From the NCBI GenBank assembly GCA_023384355.1, contig JAHDWL010000016.1:1-64000 (forward strand): a stretch of 64,000 bases of DNA, written 5' to 3'. Source of the stretch: Anaerolineae bacterium (GTDB lineage Bacteria; Chloroflexota; Anaerolineae; Promineifilales; Promineifilaceae). The notes under the pieces are model-generated. The model was given only the letters and a program-made list of their open reading frames with translations. It did no database searches and had not been told where the DNA came from. A program made the position numbers and the translations under genes. Positions 40,686-48,135 of the stretch are shown here, in pieces; position 1 is the first letter of the stretch; every line of letters starts with the position of its first letter.

Positions 40686-41453
40686 CTACGCTTCGGGCCG
40701 ATAGAAATATGACTCATACGTCCCGGCCGGTGTATACCCCAGCTTCTCGGCAATCGTACAGGATTCCGGATTGGCCGCGTCCCAATTAGGCCAGAGGCCG
40801 CGCCGCACACATTCCAGCAACAGCGCGGCCGAGATGGCCGTCGCGATGCCGAGCCGCCGATACGGCTCGTCGATGAACAGGCTGACTTCGATGCCGCGGT
40901 TGCACACCAGCGAGGAGTAGGCCGCGCCGGTGAGCTTGTCGTCCACCATCAGGGTGTAGCCGACACCACGCGCCAGGAAATCGTCGGCCGAGTCGAAATC
41001 ATCGAACTCCACGTAGTTATCGGGCCGGGCCAGCAGCGCCGCGTCGACGCGCCGGACGCGGTCGCGATGGGGCGAGGCGTCGAGGATGGCGCCCAGGTGG
41101 GCCTCGGACAAACTCCCGGCGTCAAAGCTGTAGCGCGGAAAGGTCACCAGCCGCTCGCCAAATGTCTCTTTGGCGGCGGCAGCCCATCCCGGCGGCGAGG
41201 GCATGAGCATATTCCAGGGTGGGAGTTCGGCCAGCAGGGCGAGGCCGCCGGGGCCGGATGCGTCGCCGGCGAAATACCAGAACGGACCGACAGTGATGCG
41301 CCAGGCGGTGGGGTTCTCCGGGTCATCGACATAGGCGCGGCCCATCTGACCCTCGACAACGCAATCGATGGAGCAATCGACTCGCGGGTTGTGGCGGAAG
41401 GCCTCGGACAGGCGGAGGCGGTTGGTTTTGGTCAGGGGGAGTTCGTGGGGCAT
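40686..41453 (-). CDS. GNAT-family N-acetyltransferase
   Basis: 255 residues. The C-terminal half has the GNAT acetyl-CoA site: VSLFIDEPYRRLGIATAISA (motif A, R-x-x-G-I/A) near 192, and WDAANPESCTIAEKLGYTPA near 224 (motif B). The N-terminal 130 residues are specific to the zwittermicin-resistance-like/GNAT_acetyltran subgroup. Substrate unknown. GAGG Shine-Dalgarno about 8 nt before ATG. Confidence 0.85.
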   Translation of the reverse strand: MPHELPLTKTNRLRLSEAFRHNPRVDCSIDCVVEGQMGRAYVDDPENPTAWRITVGPFWYFAGDASGPGGLALLAELPPWNMLMPSPPGWAAAAKETFGERLVTFPRYSFDAGSLSEAHLGAILDASPHRDRVRRVDAALLARPDNYVEFDDFDSADDFLARGVGYTLMVDDKLTGAAYSSLVCNRGIEVSLFIDEPYRRLGIATAISAALLLECVRRGLWPNWDAANPESCTIAEKLGYTPAGTYESYFYRPEA

Positions 41454-41624
41454 TGATTTCCTCGTCTTTAAGGCAAGTCAGGGGCAGTTACATTCAACTG
41501 CTGAGCCGGTAGTCGAGCCTTACTATAACATTTAGCCCCACACATATTATAAATAAAGGAACAGATAACCTGATCTCTACTTTACAACTATAATTCAGGC
41601 TTACTCAACAATGTAGACCAGTCC

Positions 41625-42092
41625 ATGAAAAAGCCTAAACTCTCCCTCACCACCGAAGTCGACGCGCTGCGGAAAATCGTCGAGGGAACCGATCACAAGA
41701 TACTGGCCGCGTGGGCTATCGACTGCGCCGAACGGGTGATGCCCTGGTTCGAAGCTGCTTTTCCCGACGACCCGCGGCCGCGCCGGGCGCTGGAGGCGTT
41801 GCAGGCATGGATCGACACGGGCGAGTTCCACATGCCTGTCATCCGCAAGTCATCGCTGGACGCCCACGCCGCCGCGCGCGAGGTGGGCGAGGACAACCCG
41901 GCGCGCTCGGCCGCCCGAGCAGCGGGGCAGGCGGTGGCGACAGCTCACACGAGTGGTCATGCGCCTGGCGCGGCTATCTATGCACTGCGAGCGATCTACC
42001 GCGCCGGTAGCGGCGAGGAGGCTTTGGCGGCCGAACGAGCCTGGCAGAGGCAGTGGTTGGAGGAGCTGAGGCGGGAACGGACATACGCATAG
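41625..42092 (+). CDS. Orphan immunity-like protein (Imm-5-like helical domain)
   Basis: 155 residues, all helical and soluble. Contains ILAAWAIDCAERVMPWFEAA near 29 and NPARSAARAAGQAVATAHTS near 85, the pattern of proteins annotated 'putative immunity protein' (Imm-5-like), which are thought to neutralise polymorphic toxins. No toxin gene is adjacent, although the AbrB/RelE pair begins 30 bp downstream on the other strand. A TATAAT lies at 41589-41594 in the 171-bp upstream gap, which shows nothing else. Confidence 0.72.
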   Translation: MKKPKLSLTTEVDALRKIVEGTDHKILAAWAIDCAERVMPWFEAAFPDDPRPRRALEALQAWIDTGEFHMPVIRKSSLDAHAAAREVGEDNPARSAARAAGQAVATAHTSGHAPGAAIYALRAIYRAGSGEEALAAERAWQRQWLEELRRERTYA

Positions 42093-42122
42093 AGGGGCGA
42101 CACCCTATTTATTTGACGCATC

Positions 42123-42383
42123 TCACGGTTTTCGCAACGTCGCGTCGTGGTGACCGACGTTGCGAAAGATGTAGGCTTCGCCGGTTATTTCAAATGTGGT
42201 ACGAATGTCGCGGCCGGCGCGTATTTCCAAAATATCGGCCGTCCCCTGAATCCGCTTGACTCGCAAGCCGGGGTGAGCGCGATCGGCGACCAGTTGCCGC
42301 AGTGCCTTCTTCACCAACTCGTGCTCAGCCGGTTCGAGTTTCTGGTAAGCACGTTTGAATCGTTCGGTGCGGACGAACTGCAT
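42123..42383 (-). CDS. RelE/ParE-superfamily toxin
   Basis: 86 residues with the mRNA-interferase-type RelE fold: FVRTERFKRAYQKLEPAEHE, GLRVKRIQGTADILEIRAGR, DIRTTFEITGEAYIFRNVGHH. The fold fits the YoeB/YafQ-like branch. It follows the antitoxin by 1 bp and must be translated from the same message. Family cleavage-site residues (Arg/His at the end) are present. Confidence 0.85.
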   Translation of the reverse strand: MQFVRTERFKRAYQKLEPAEHELVKKALRQLVADRAHPGLRVKRIQGTADILEIRAGRDIRTTFEITGEAYIFRNVGHHDATLRKP

Positions 42384-42384
42384 C

Positions 42385-42666
42385 TCAATCTTGGCTATCC
42401 AAATCGGCGATTAAATCTTCAATTGAGTCAAAGCCGTTAATTCGCCCATCATCGATGTCGGCCTGTGCTTCCCGCTCGGCAGCTTGCCAGCCGGCCGTCC
42501 AGAAATACGCTTGCGATTTGTCGATCATCTGCTTGGCCCTGAGTATCAGTCCTTCTTCGGTCACGCTGATCTCGACGTAATCTCCAACATCGATGCCGGC
42601 GGCTCGTCGAAGGAGAGCGGGAAGGGTCACCTGCCCGCCACGAGTCACTTTCACGAGTTGATCCAT
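42385..42666 (-). CDS. AbrB-type antitoxin paired with the RelE toxin
   Basis: 93 residues. The N-terminal AbrB DNA-binding hairpin reads LVKVTRGGQVTLPALLRRAA and IDVGDYVEISVTEEGLILRA; the C-terminal helical tail (SQAYFWTAGWQAAEREAQAD, FDSIEDLIADL) is the toxin-binding part. GAGG about 9 nt before ATG. Promoter and operator are readable upstream (next entries), which fits autoregulation by the toxin-antitoxin complex. Confidence 0.87.
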   Translation of the reverse strand: MDQLVKVTRGGQVTLPALLRRAAGIDVGDYVEISVTEEGLILRAKQMIDKSQAYFWTAGWQAAEREAQADIDDGRINGFDSIEDLIADLDSQD

Positions 42667-42678
42667 CCGAATGTCCTC

Positions 42679-42697
42679 TTTTAGTAATTTACTAAAA
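42679..42697. promoter_or_regulatory. Operator palindrome of the AbrB/RelE operon
   Basis: TTTTAGTAA-T-TTACTAAAA is a perfect 9-bp inverted repeat immediately downstream of the -10 element, covering the expected transcription start, and 12 bp before the antitoxin ATG. The position fits repression by the antitoxin. Confidence 0.7.
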
Positions 42698-42700
42698 ACA

Positions 42701-42729
42701 ATATTATCTTATTGACAATCTGAAATCAA
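42701..42729 (-). promoter_or_regulatory. Sigma70-type promoter of the AbrB/RelE operon
   Basis: On the minus strand: -35 TTGATT (complement of 42724-42729), 17-bp spacer, -10 TAATAT (complement of 42701-42706). Start site would fall in the operator palindrome. Confidence 0.65.
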
Positions 42730-42808
42730 GGCCATTGTCCGACATCAACAGCTTTTTAATCATGACAAGTAGCGGGCATCTTTGTCGTAGCTAACTGACG
42801 AACGTGAA

Positions 42809-42830
42809 ATGCCCCATCATTGTGGGGCAT
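42809..42830 (-). terminator. Terminator-like hairpin after pgk
   Basis: ATGCCCCA (42809-42816), 6-nt loop, TGGGGCAT (42823-42830), 4 bp after the pgk stop codon. A short T-rich stretch follows on the minus strand. Confidence 0.6.
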
Positions 42831-42834
42831 CTTT

Positions 42835-44049
42835 CTACTTCCCGTCCAGCGCCACCACACCCGGCAACTGCCGCCCTTCCAGCAGCTCCAGGCTGGCCCC
42901 GCCGCCGGTGCTGACGTGGGTCATCTTGTCCGTCAGGCCCGCCTTGCGCACGGCTGCGGCCGAGTCTCCGCCGCCGATGATCACCTTCGCCCCGTGATCA
43001 ACCATGGCGGCCAGCATCTGCGCCAGCTGGTTCGTGCCGTTGGCGAACTGGGCCACCTCGAACACGCCCATCGGCCCGTTCCAGATCACCAGTTGCGCTC
43101 CCTGCAACTCGGCGTTGAAGCGCTCCAGCGTGGCCGGGCCGATGTCGAGGGCCATCGCGTCCGGCGACAGCGCCCAGATCATCTCCACCTCGGACGGCGC
43201 GTCGGCCGACACCTCGGTCGCCGTCACCACGTCCACCGGCAGGATGAGCCGGTCGGCGGCCATCTCCAGCAGTCGTCTGGCCTCCGGCAGTGCCTCTTCT
43301 TCCACCAGCGACTTGCCCATGTTGTGCCCCTGCGCCTTCAGGAAGGTGTTGGCCATGCCACCGCCAATGAGGATCTTGTCGGCCTTGTCCAGCAGGTTCT
43401 CGATGAGCTTGATCTTGTCGGATATCTTGGCCCCGCCCATGATGGCCACATAGGGGCGTGGCGGGTTTTCCACGGCGATACCCAGAGCCGAGATCTCGGC
43501 GTTCATCAGAAAGCCGGAGACGGCCGGCCCGCCCTTGGCGCGCATGGCGTAGGCCGCGCCGTCGACGCTGGCGTCGGGGCGGTGGGCGCTGCCGAAGGCG
43601 TCATCCACATAGACATCGGCCAGCGAGGCGAAATCGGCCGACAACTGCGGGTCGTTCTTCTTCTCGCCGGGGTGAAAGCGGGTGTTCTCCAGCAGCAGGA
43701 TGTCGCCCGGCTTCAGGGCCGCGGCGGCCGCCTTCACTTCGTCGCTCATCACCGCCGGGATATACTTCACAGGCCGGCCAATGACCTCCTCCAGCTTTTG
43801 GGCCACTGGTTTCATGGCGAACTGCACGTCTTCGGCCGTCTTGGGCCGTCCCAGGTGCGAGGCAAGGATGAGTGCCGCGCCGTGATCCAGCAGGTAGTTG
43901 AGTGTCGGCAACGCGGCCCGAATGCGCGTGTCGTCGGTCACGGTGATGATGTCTTTCGGGTCCTTGCTGCTGAGCGGGACGTTGAAATCGACCCGCACAA
44001 AGGCTTTCTTGCCTTTGACGTCGATATCGGTAACGGTTTTCTTGTTCAT
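42835..44049 (-). CDS. pgk: Phosphoglycerate kinase
   Basis: A 404-residue glycolytic kinase converting 1,3-bisphosphoglycerate and ADP to 3-phosphoglycerate and [16 protein letters not shown] near residue 15, [11 protein letters not shown] near 57, the nucleotide-binding GGAKISDKI near 204, WNGPMGVFE near 328 and the final GGGDSAAAV region near 358 are all present. Length matches the family. The ATG overlaps the upstream gene's TGA, so translation is coupled. Terminator-like hairpin follows. Confidence 0.96.
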   Translation of the reverse strand: MNKKTVTDIDVKGKKAFVRVDFNVPLSSKDPKDIITVTDDTRIRAALPTLNYLLDHGAALILASHLGRPKTAEDVQFAMKPVAQKLEEVIGRPVKYIPAVMSDEVKAAAAALKPGDILLLENTRFHPGEKKNDPQLSADFASLADVYVDDAFGSAHRPDASVDGAAYAMRAKGGPAVSGFLMNAEISALGIAVENPPRPYVAIMGGAKISDKIKLIENLLDKADKILIGGGMANTFLKAQGHNMGKSLVEEEALPEARRLLEMAADRLILPVDVVTATEVSADAPSEVEMIWALSPDAMALDIGPATLERFNAELQGAQLVIWNGPMGVFEVAQFANGTNQLAQMLAAMVDHGAKVIIGGGDSAAAVRKAGLTDKMTHVSTGGGASLELLEGRQLPGVVALDGK

Positions 44050-44912
44050 TTGTCTGACTCCTTATAGACAATTTCTGTGGAGATTAATTCGCTGTAGCGC
44101 GCGTCAAGGCCATCGATGCCCAACGCCCGCCGGATATGATTTACGCGATTGGCCACACCCCCCAGCGAGACGCGATAATGGCGGCCGACGGTCGCCTGCG
44201 TCTCCTTCCGGCCGGATTGCTCGCCTATGATGACCTCGACGGCCGCCGCCCACGCCCCGGTCCGCTCGGCGGGGTCGATCTCGCCCCCCGTCGCCACAAA
44301 GTCGCGCCAGAGACGCCGGGCGTAGATCTGCGAAAACGGACCGAACTTTCGCGCCTGCATCCCGGGCAGAAGCAGCTTCTCCACCGGGTCGGCCGCCGCG
44401 CCCGGTGTCAGGGGTAATTGCAGCGACCCCGCGATGAACGCCACCGGCAGGACCCACGGCTCCGACGGCAATTTGCCGTCTTCGCTCAACGCCTGCGTTC
44501 CTGCCAGGATGCTCGTGGCGTGCGGGCCATTGAGCGGCAGGTCGGCATTCGTTGGGTTGATCTCCGTCACCAGCCAGTCGGCCGCCGGCCTCACAGCGTC
44601 CAGCCGCACGGTGACCATATCCACGCCGGTGTAGCCGCTCCCGGATTTGGGGTCGAGCCAGGCGAACTCGATGAAGACTGCCCGGCCGTCGTCACCCTCG
44701 ATGGCACGGGTCAGACCCAGCCGGTTATGGCCGAGCACCGTCTTGAGCAGGATATCGAAAGCCGGGAAGCCGAATATATCCAGGGCGTCGGCCGCCTGGC
44801 TGTTGGGGTATAGCAATGGGCGGATGGTCGGGGTGTCTTCGGCGACGGTAGCGGAGATCAGGCGCTCGACAACCGGCCAGATATCGTCCCAGACCGCTTT
44901 TTCGTCAATCAT
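44046..44912 (-). CDS. Unknown protein translationally coupled to pgk
   Basis: About 288 residues, starting at [20 protein letters not shown]; 30 residues upstream in frame are not convincing. No TM or signal peptide. The middle part ([34 protein letters not shown]) is mixed alpha/beta. The C-terminal 50 residues ([28 protein letters not shown]) have the helix spacing of an HTH, as in regulators with a C-terminal HTH, but I cannot name the family. Its stop overlaps the pgk start by 4 nt (ATGA), so it may modulate or accompany pgk expression. Confidence 0.6.
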   Translation of the reverse strand: MIDEKAVWDDIWPVVERLISATVAEDTPTIRPLLYPNSQAADALDIFGFPAFDILLKTVLGHNRLGLTRAIEGDDGRAVFIEFAWLDPKSGSGYTGVDMVTVRLDAVRPAADWLVTEINPTNADLPLNGPHATSILAGTQALSEDGKLPSEPWVLPVAFIAGSLQLPLTPGAAADPVEKLLLPGMQARKFGPFSQIYARRLWRDFVATGGEIDPAERTGAWAAAVEVIIGEQSGRKETQATVGRHYRVSLGGVANRVNHIRRALGIDGLDARYSELISTEIVYKESDK

Positions 44913-45096
44913 GGCAGCGGATGGTCGCAGGGTAATGTGCCGGTCGAATCTTGTGCGGTGTCGGAATCCCTGTCGTATTTCGATCGCCGGCAGGGAACAC
45001 ACAATCCACCACGATTATACGCCGTTTTGGCTTATTGGGCACGAACGCTCGTCATCGCAATCACAATCGCCATGGAACATCATGACCTGCGCTACT

Positions 45097-45124
45097 CACC
45101 TGTCAGGTCTCGATCAGGTAGAGT
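45097..45124 (+). promoter_or_regulatory. ACCTGTCAGGT motif and -10-like TAGAGT before the M23 peptidase gene
   Basis: ACCTGTCAGGT (45098-45108) is a copy of the dispersed palindrome, and TAGAGT (45119-45124) ends 6 nt before the second ATG (45131). No Shine-Dalgarno. Suggests leaderless transcription. Confidence 0.4.
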
Positions 45125-45130
45125 ACAATG

Positions 45131-46441
45131 ATGGGTGTGGAAGGAATGAGGAATAGCACCAGGGCACGGGTCGCCGCCTGTTGCCTGCTCGCCGCGACGA
45201 CGTTTCTCGTCATCATGCTCATGGCCGGGCCGGTGGCGTCGCTGACGACGGCGTCGATGACGACGGCGGGGACGACACGTCTGCAACTGGTGGCTTCCGG
45301 CGGCGGAGAGGTCGTCCCACCGGATGGTGACTATCTATCCCCCGCGCAACGGGCGGAGATCGAGGCCATGCTGGCCGCCAACATCGGGATGCTAACCGCT
45401 GCGGGAACGCTGACCCAGCCACGCGCGACCGAGCAGATCGCGCTCGACTGGCCGCTGGCCGCACGCGACGGCTTCACCGACCCCGGCTATCATGCGATCA
45501 CCGGCTTCGTCGACCACACTCCGGACATACCGAACAAGCTGACCGATTACGCCTGCGGCGGCCGAACCTACAGCGGCCATAAGGGAACAGACATTTTCAT
45601 GTGGCCTTTCGCCTGGAACAAGATGGCCGCGGGAGATGTGACCATCGCCGCCGCGGCCGACGGCGTCATCGTTGGCCGGCGGGACGGCAACCCCGACCAG
45701 AGCTGCAACTTTAACAGCAACAGTTGGAATGCCGTTTACGTTCGCCACGCGGACGGCTCCATCGCCTGGTATGGCCACATGAAGCGCGGCTCATTGACGA
45801 CCCGGGGCGTCGGGTCGATGGTGTCGGCCGGGGAGTATCTGGGTCTGGTGGGCAGCTCCGGCAATTCCACCGGCCCCCATCTCCATTTTGAGCTGCACGA
45901 CTATCAAGGTCAACTGCTCGACCCCTACATCGGGAGTTGCAACCCGCTCGAAGGCGGTTCGTGGTGGGCGTCGCAACCAAATTATTATGATTCGGCCATC
46001 AATAAGCTGATGACCGGCACCGGGCCGGTTAGCTGGAAAGCCTGCCCACTGCCGGACGATACCAACGAGGCGATCCAATTCCAGCCTGGCGACCGCATCA
46101 CCTTCTCGACCTACTACCGCGACCAGCTCAACACCCTGCCGAGCCTCTACCGCATCCGCGGCCCGAACGGCGCGATCTTCGCCCAATGGTCGCAAACCAT
46201 CAAACCAGCCCATTACGCCCTGTCGCAATGGTGGTGGTCATACGATTTTCCCGCCAGCGTGATGACCGGGACATGGCGGTTCGAGGTCGAGTTCAACGGC
46301 CGGACCTACAGTCACACCTTCTACGTCGGCGAGCCGGCAACGCCAACACCGACTCCCATCCCGACAGCGACGGCCACGCCTTTCCCGGACGATTACCCCC
46401 GCAACTATCTCCCCGGCGTGATGCGCCCGTCCGCGCCATGA
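45131..46441 (+). CDS. Secreted M23-family peptidase with Thr/Pro-rich tail
   Basis: 436 residues. N-terminal signal sequence (VAACCLLAATTFLVIMLMAG), then the LytM/M23 zinc-peptidase core: HKGTD at 150-154 (His and Asp ligands) and HLHFE at 250-254. This cuts peptide bridges in peptidoglycan or related peptides. A beta-rich region (RITFSTYYRDQLNTLP) follows. The tail is a Thr/Pro linker (TPTPTPIPTATATPFP) ending NYLPGVMRPSAP. I chose the second ATG because of its distance from the -10-like element. Confidence 0.85.
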   Translation: MGVEGMRNSTRARVAACCLLAATTFLVIMLMAGPVASLTTASMTTAGTTRLQLVASGGGEVVPPDGDYLSPAQRAEIEAMLAANIGMLTAAGTLTQPRATEQIALDWPLAARDGFTDPGYHAITGFVDHTPDIPNKLTDYACGGRTYSGHKGTDIFMWPFAWNKMAAGDVTIAAAADGVIVGRRDGNPDQSCNFNSNSWNAVYVRHADGSIAWYGHMKRGSLTTRGVGSMVSAGEYLGLVGSSGNSTGPHLHFELHDYQGQLLDPYIGSCNPLEGGSWWASQPNYYDSAINKLMTGTGPVSWKACPLPDDTNEAIQFQPGDRITFSTYYRDQLNTLPSLYRIRGPNGAIFAQWSQTIKPAHYALSQWWWSYDFPASVMTGTWRFEVEFNGRTYSHTFYVGEPATPTPTPIPTATATPFPDDYPRNYLPGVMRPSAP

Positions 46442-46519
46442 CGAACCAGGCAAAAATTAAGGGTTACCGATTCGCCGTTCCTGATTTTTAATTCCCGGTT
46501 CGTCCATTATACTTGCCCC

Positions 46520-47284
46520 ATGATCACCAGCCGCGCCAACCCGCAAGTCAAACACGTCCGGCGTCTGCAGACCGACCGGCGCTACCGGGCCGAGGAGCAT
46601 GCGTTTGTCGTCGAGGGGACGCGCTGGATGCGTGAACTGGCCGCAGTGAATCACGTCCCCCGGCAGCTCTACGCTACGGCCGCCTGGCTGGAGAGCGACG
46701 AGGGGCGGGCGCTGGCGACAGCGCTGGGGCCGGCCGTTCCCGTCACCGATGAAGTGATGGCCGCCATGAGCGACACGGAGACCGCGCCGGGCGTGCTGGC
46801 TGTGCTGCCGGCCGAGCCGCGCCCGTGGCCCGACGATCCGTCGCTGCTGGTCATCCTCGACGCAGTGGGCAATCCGGGCAACCTGGGGGCGATCCTGCGC
46901 GCGGCCTCGGCCGCCGGGGCGAGTGGCGTCCTGCTAGGCCCGGGCTGCGTCGACCCCTACAACCCGAAGGTGGCGCGCGGCAGCATGGGCGCGCTCTTGC
47001 GACTGCCGGTGCGGTCTGCGTCCTGGCCGGAGATCGGCCGCCTGGCGGCAGGGCTGGACGTATGGCTGGCCGTGGCGCGGCAGGGAACGGCCCACACCGC
47101 CGTGGATTGGCGACGGCCGGCGGCGATTCTCATCGGTGGCGAGGCTCACGGCGCGGGTCAGGCGGCCGACGCGCTGGCGACCGGCCGCGTGACCATCCCC
47201 ATGCACGATCCAACGGAGTCGCTGAACGCGGCGCTGGCGGCAGCGATCATCCTGTTCGAGGCGGCGCGGCAAAGGGGAAGCTGA
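46520..47284 (+). CDS. SpoU/TrmH-family RNA 2'-O-methyltransferase
   Basis: 254 residues, a paralogue of the gene at 18833-19684. N-terminal substrate domain ITSRANPQVKHVRRLQTDRR with VVEGTRWMRELA; SPOUT motifs VGNPGNLGAILRAASAAGAS near 121, LIGGEAHGAG near 204 and IPMHDPTESLNAALAAAIIL near 228. TATACT ends 6 nt before the ATG and no Shine-Dalgarno is present, so it is probably leaderless. Confidence 0.88.
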   Translation: MITSRANPQVKHVRRLQTDRRYRAEEHAFVVEGTRWMRELAAVNHVPRQLYATAAWLESDEGRALATALGPAVPVTDEVMAAMSDTETAPGVLAVLPAEPRPWPDDPSLLVILDAVGNPGNLGAILRAASAAGASGVLLGPGCVDPYNPKVARGSMGALLRLPVRSASWPEIGRLAAGLDVWLAVARQGTAHTAVDWRRPAAILIGGEAHGAGQAADALATGRVTIPMHDPTESLNAALAAAIILFEAARQRGS

Positions 47285-47295
47285 GCCTGCGCGGC

Positions 47296-47976
47296 TTATA
47301 CCTGTATTTTCAGACGCGTAGGGCTATCGGGGAGATTGACGACGACGAACCGCCGCCGGCATTCGGGGCACGTGGCGTCGAGGCTATCGTAATCCGCCCC
47401 CAGATCGAGTCCGTATGAGTTCATGATGAGCCGGTCGAACGTCCTGTCACCTTCCAGGCGCAGCCAGCCGTCCCGCACGGCGAGCATGGCCGTCTGCAAT
47501 CCCTCTTCGCCCAGATAGACCTTGCAGTCAGCAATGAAGTAGCTGCAACGGCCACAAGCCGAGAAGCGGCGTTGTTGCCGGTCAATTGTCTCCCGATCGG
47601 CACGGGAGAGGCGGCGCGGTTCCTTGACCGGTGACGGCGGCTCAACCGGCTCGGCGGCCGCAGGCGGGTTCTCGTCGGGCAGGGTTTCACCAGATGCGAC
47701 CACGTCGATCTCGACCACCTCGGCCGTTTCTACGTCGGCCGTTGTCATGTCGTTTATGACCGCTTCCATCGAGACCTCTTCAGCCGCGATCACGCCAGTC
47801 TCAACCGCGTCGATCGATGTCTCTTCAATCAAGGTCAAGTCAGTCTTGACCCCGACGGCCGGTTCACCGTCGGGTTCGCGTTGAGGAGCGGCCGGCTCGA
47901 CCGGGACGCCATCGGGTTGGTTTGCGTCCGGCGGTAATTCGTCGGGTTGGCTCTCGGCCGCGTCTTGTTGGGGCAC
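47296..47976 (-). CDS. Acidic protein with C-terminal Cys-pair (zinc-ribbon-like) domain, function unknown
   Basis: 226 residues. The first 130 are Pro/Glu/Asp-rich and contain a degenerate E-V/T repeat (VETAEVVEIDVV, AAEEVSMEAVINDM), probably unstructured. The C-terminal 95 residues have CGRCSYFIADC near 142 and CPECRRRF near 202, two Cys pairs suggesting a metal-binding ribbon. No TM or signal peptide. GTG start. Family not recognised. Confidence 0.6.
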   Translation of the reverse strand: MPQQDAAESQPDELPPDANQPDGVPVEPAAPQREPDGEPAVGVKTDLTLIEETSIDAVETGVIAAEEVSMEAVINDMTTADVETAEVVEIDVVASGETLPDENPPAAAEPVEPPSPVKEPRRLSRADRETIDRQQRRFSACGRCSYFIADCKVYLGEEGLQTAMLAVRDGWLRLEGDRTFDRLIMNSYGLDLGADYDSLDATCPECRRRFVVVNLPDSPTRLKIQV

Positions 47977-48054
47977 GTGGTTTACTCTTGCCGTCTAATT
48001 GGTTGCCTGATTAACCTTAATTTGCGATTCTAGCCGTCCAGAGGTATCTGTCAA

Positions 48055-48068
48055 ATGGAAACCCGGCT
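48055..48068. repeat. GAAACCCGGCTTC palindrome upstream of murE
   Basis: Variant of the dispersed GAAACCCGGTTTC element, in the gap before murE. Confidence 0.4.
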
Positions 48069-48135
48069 TCGCGGACCAACTGCAACCGCGGACGACCGGC
48101 AGTGTGGGAGATTTTTCGGGCGAAAGGAGTGACGT

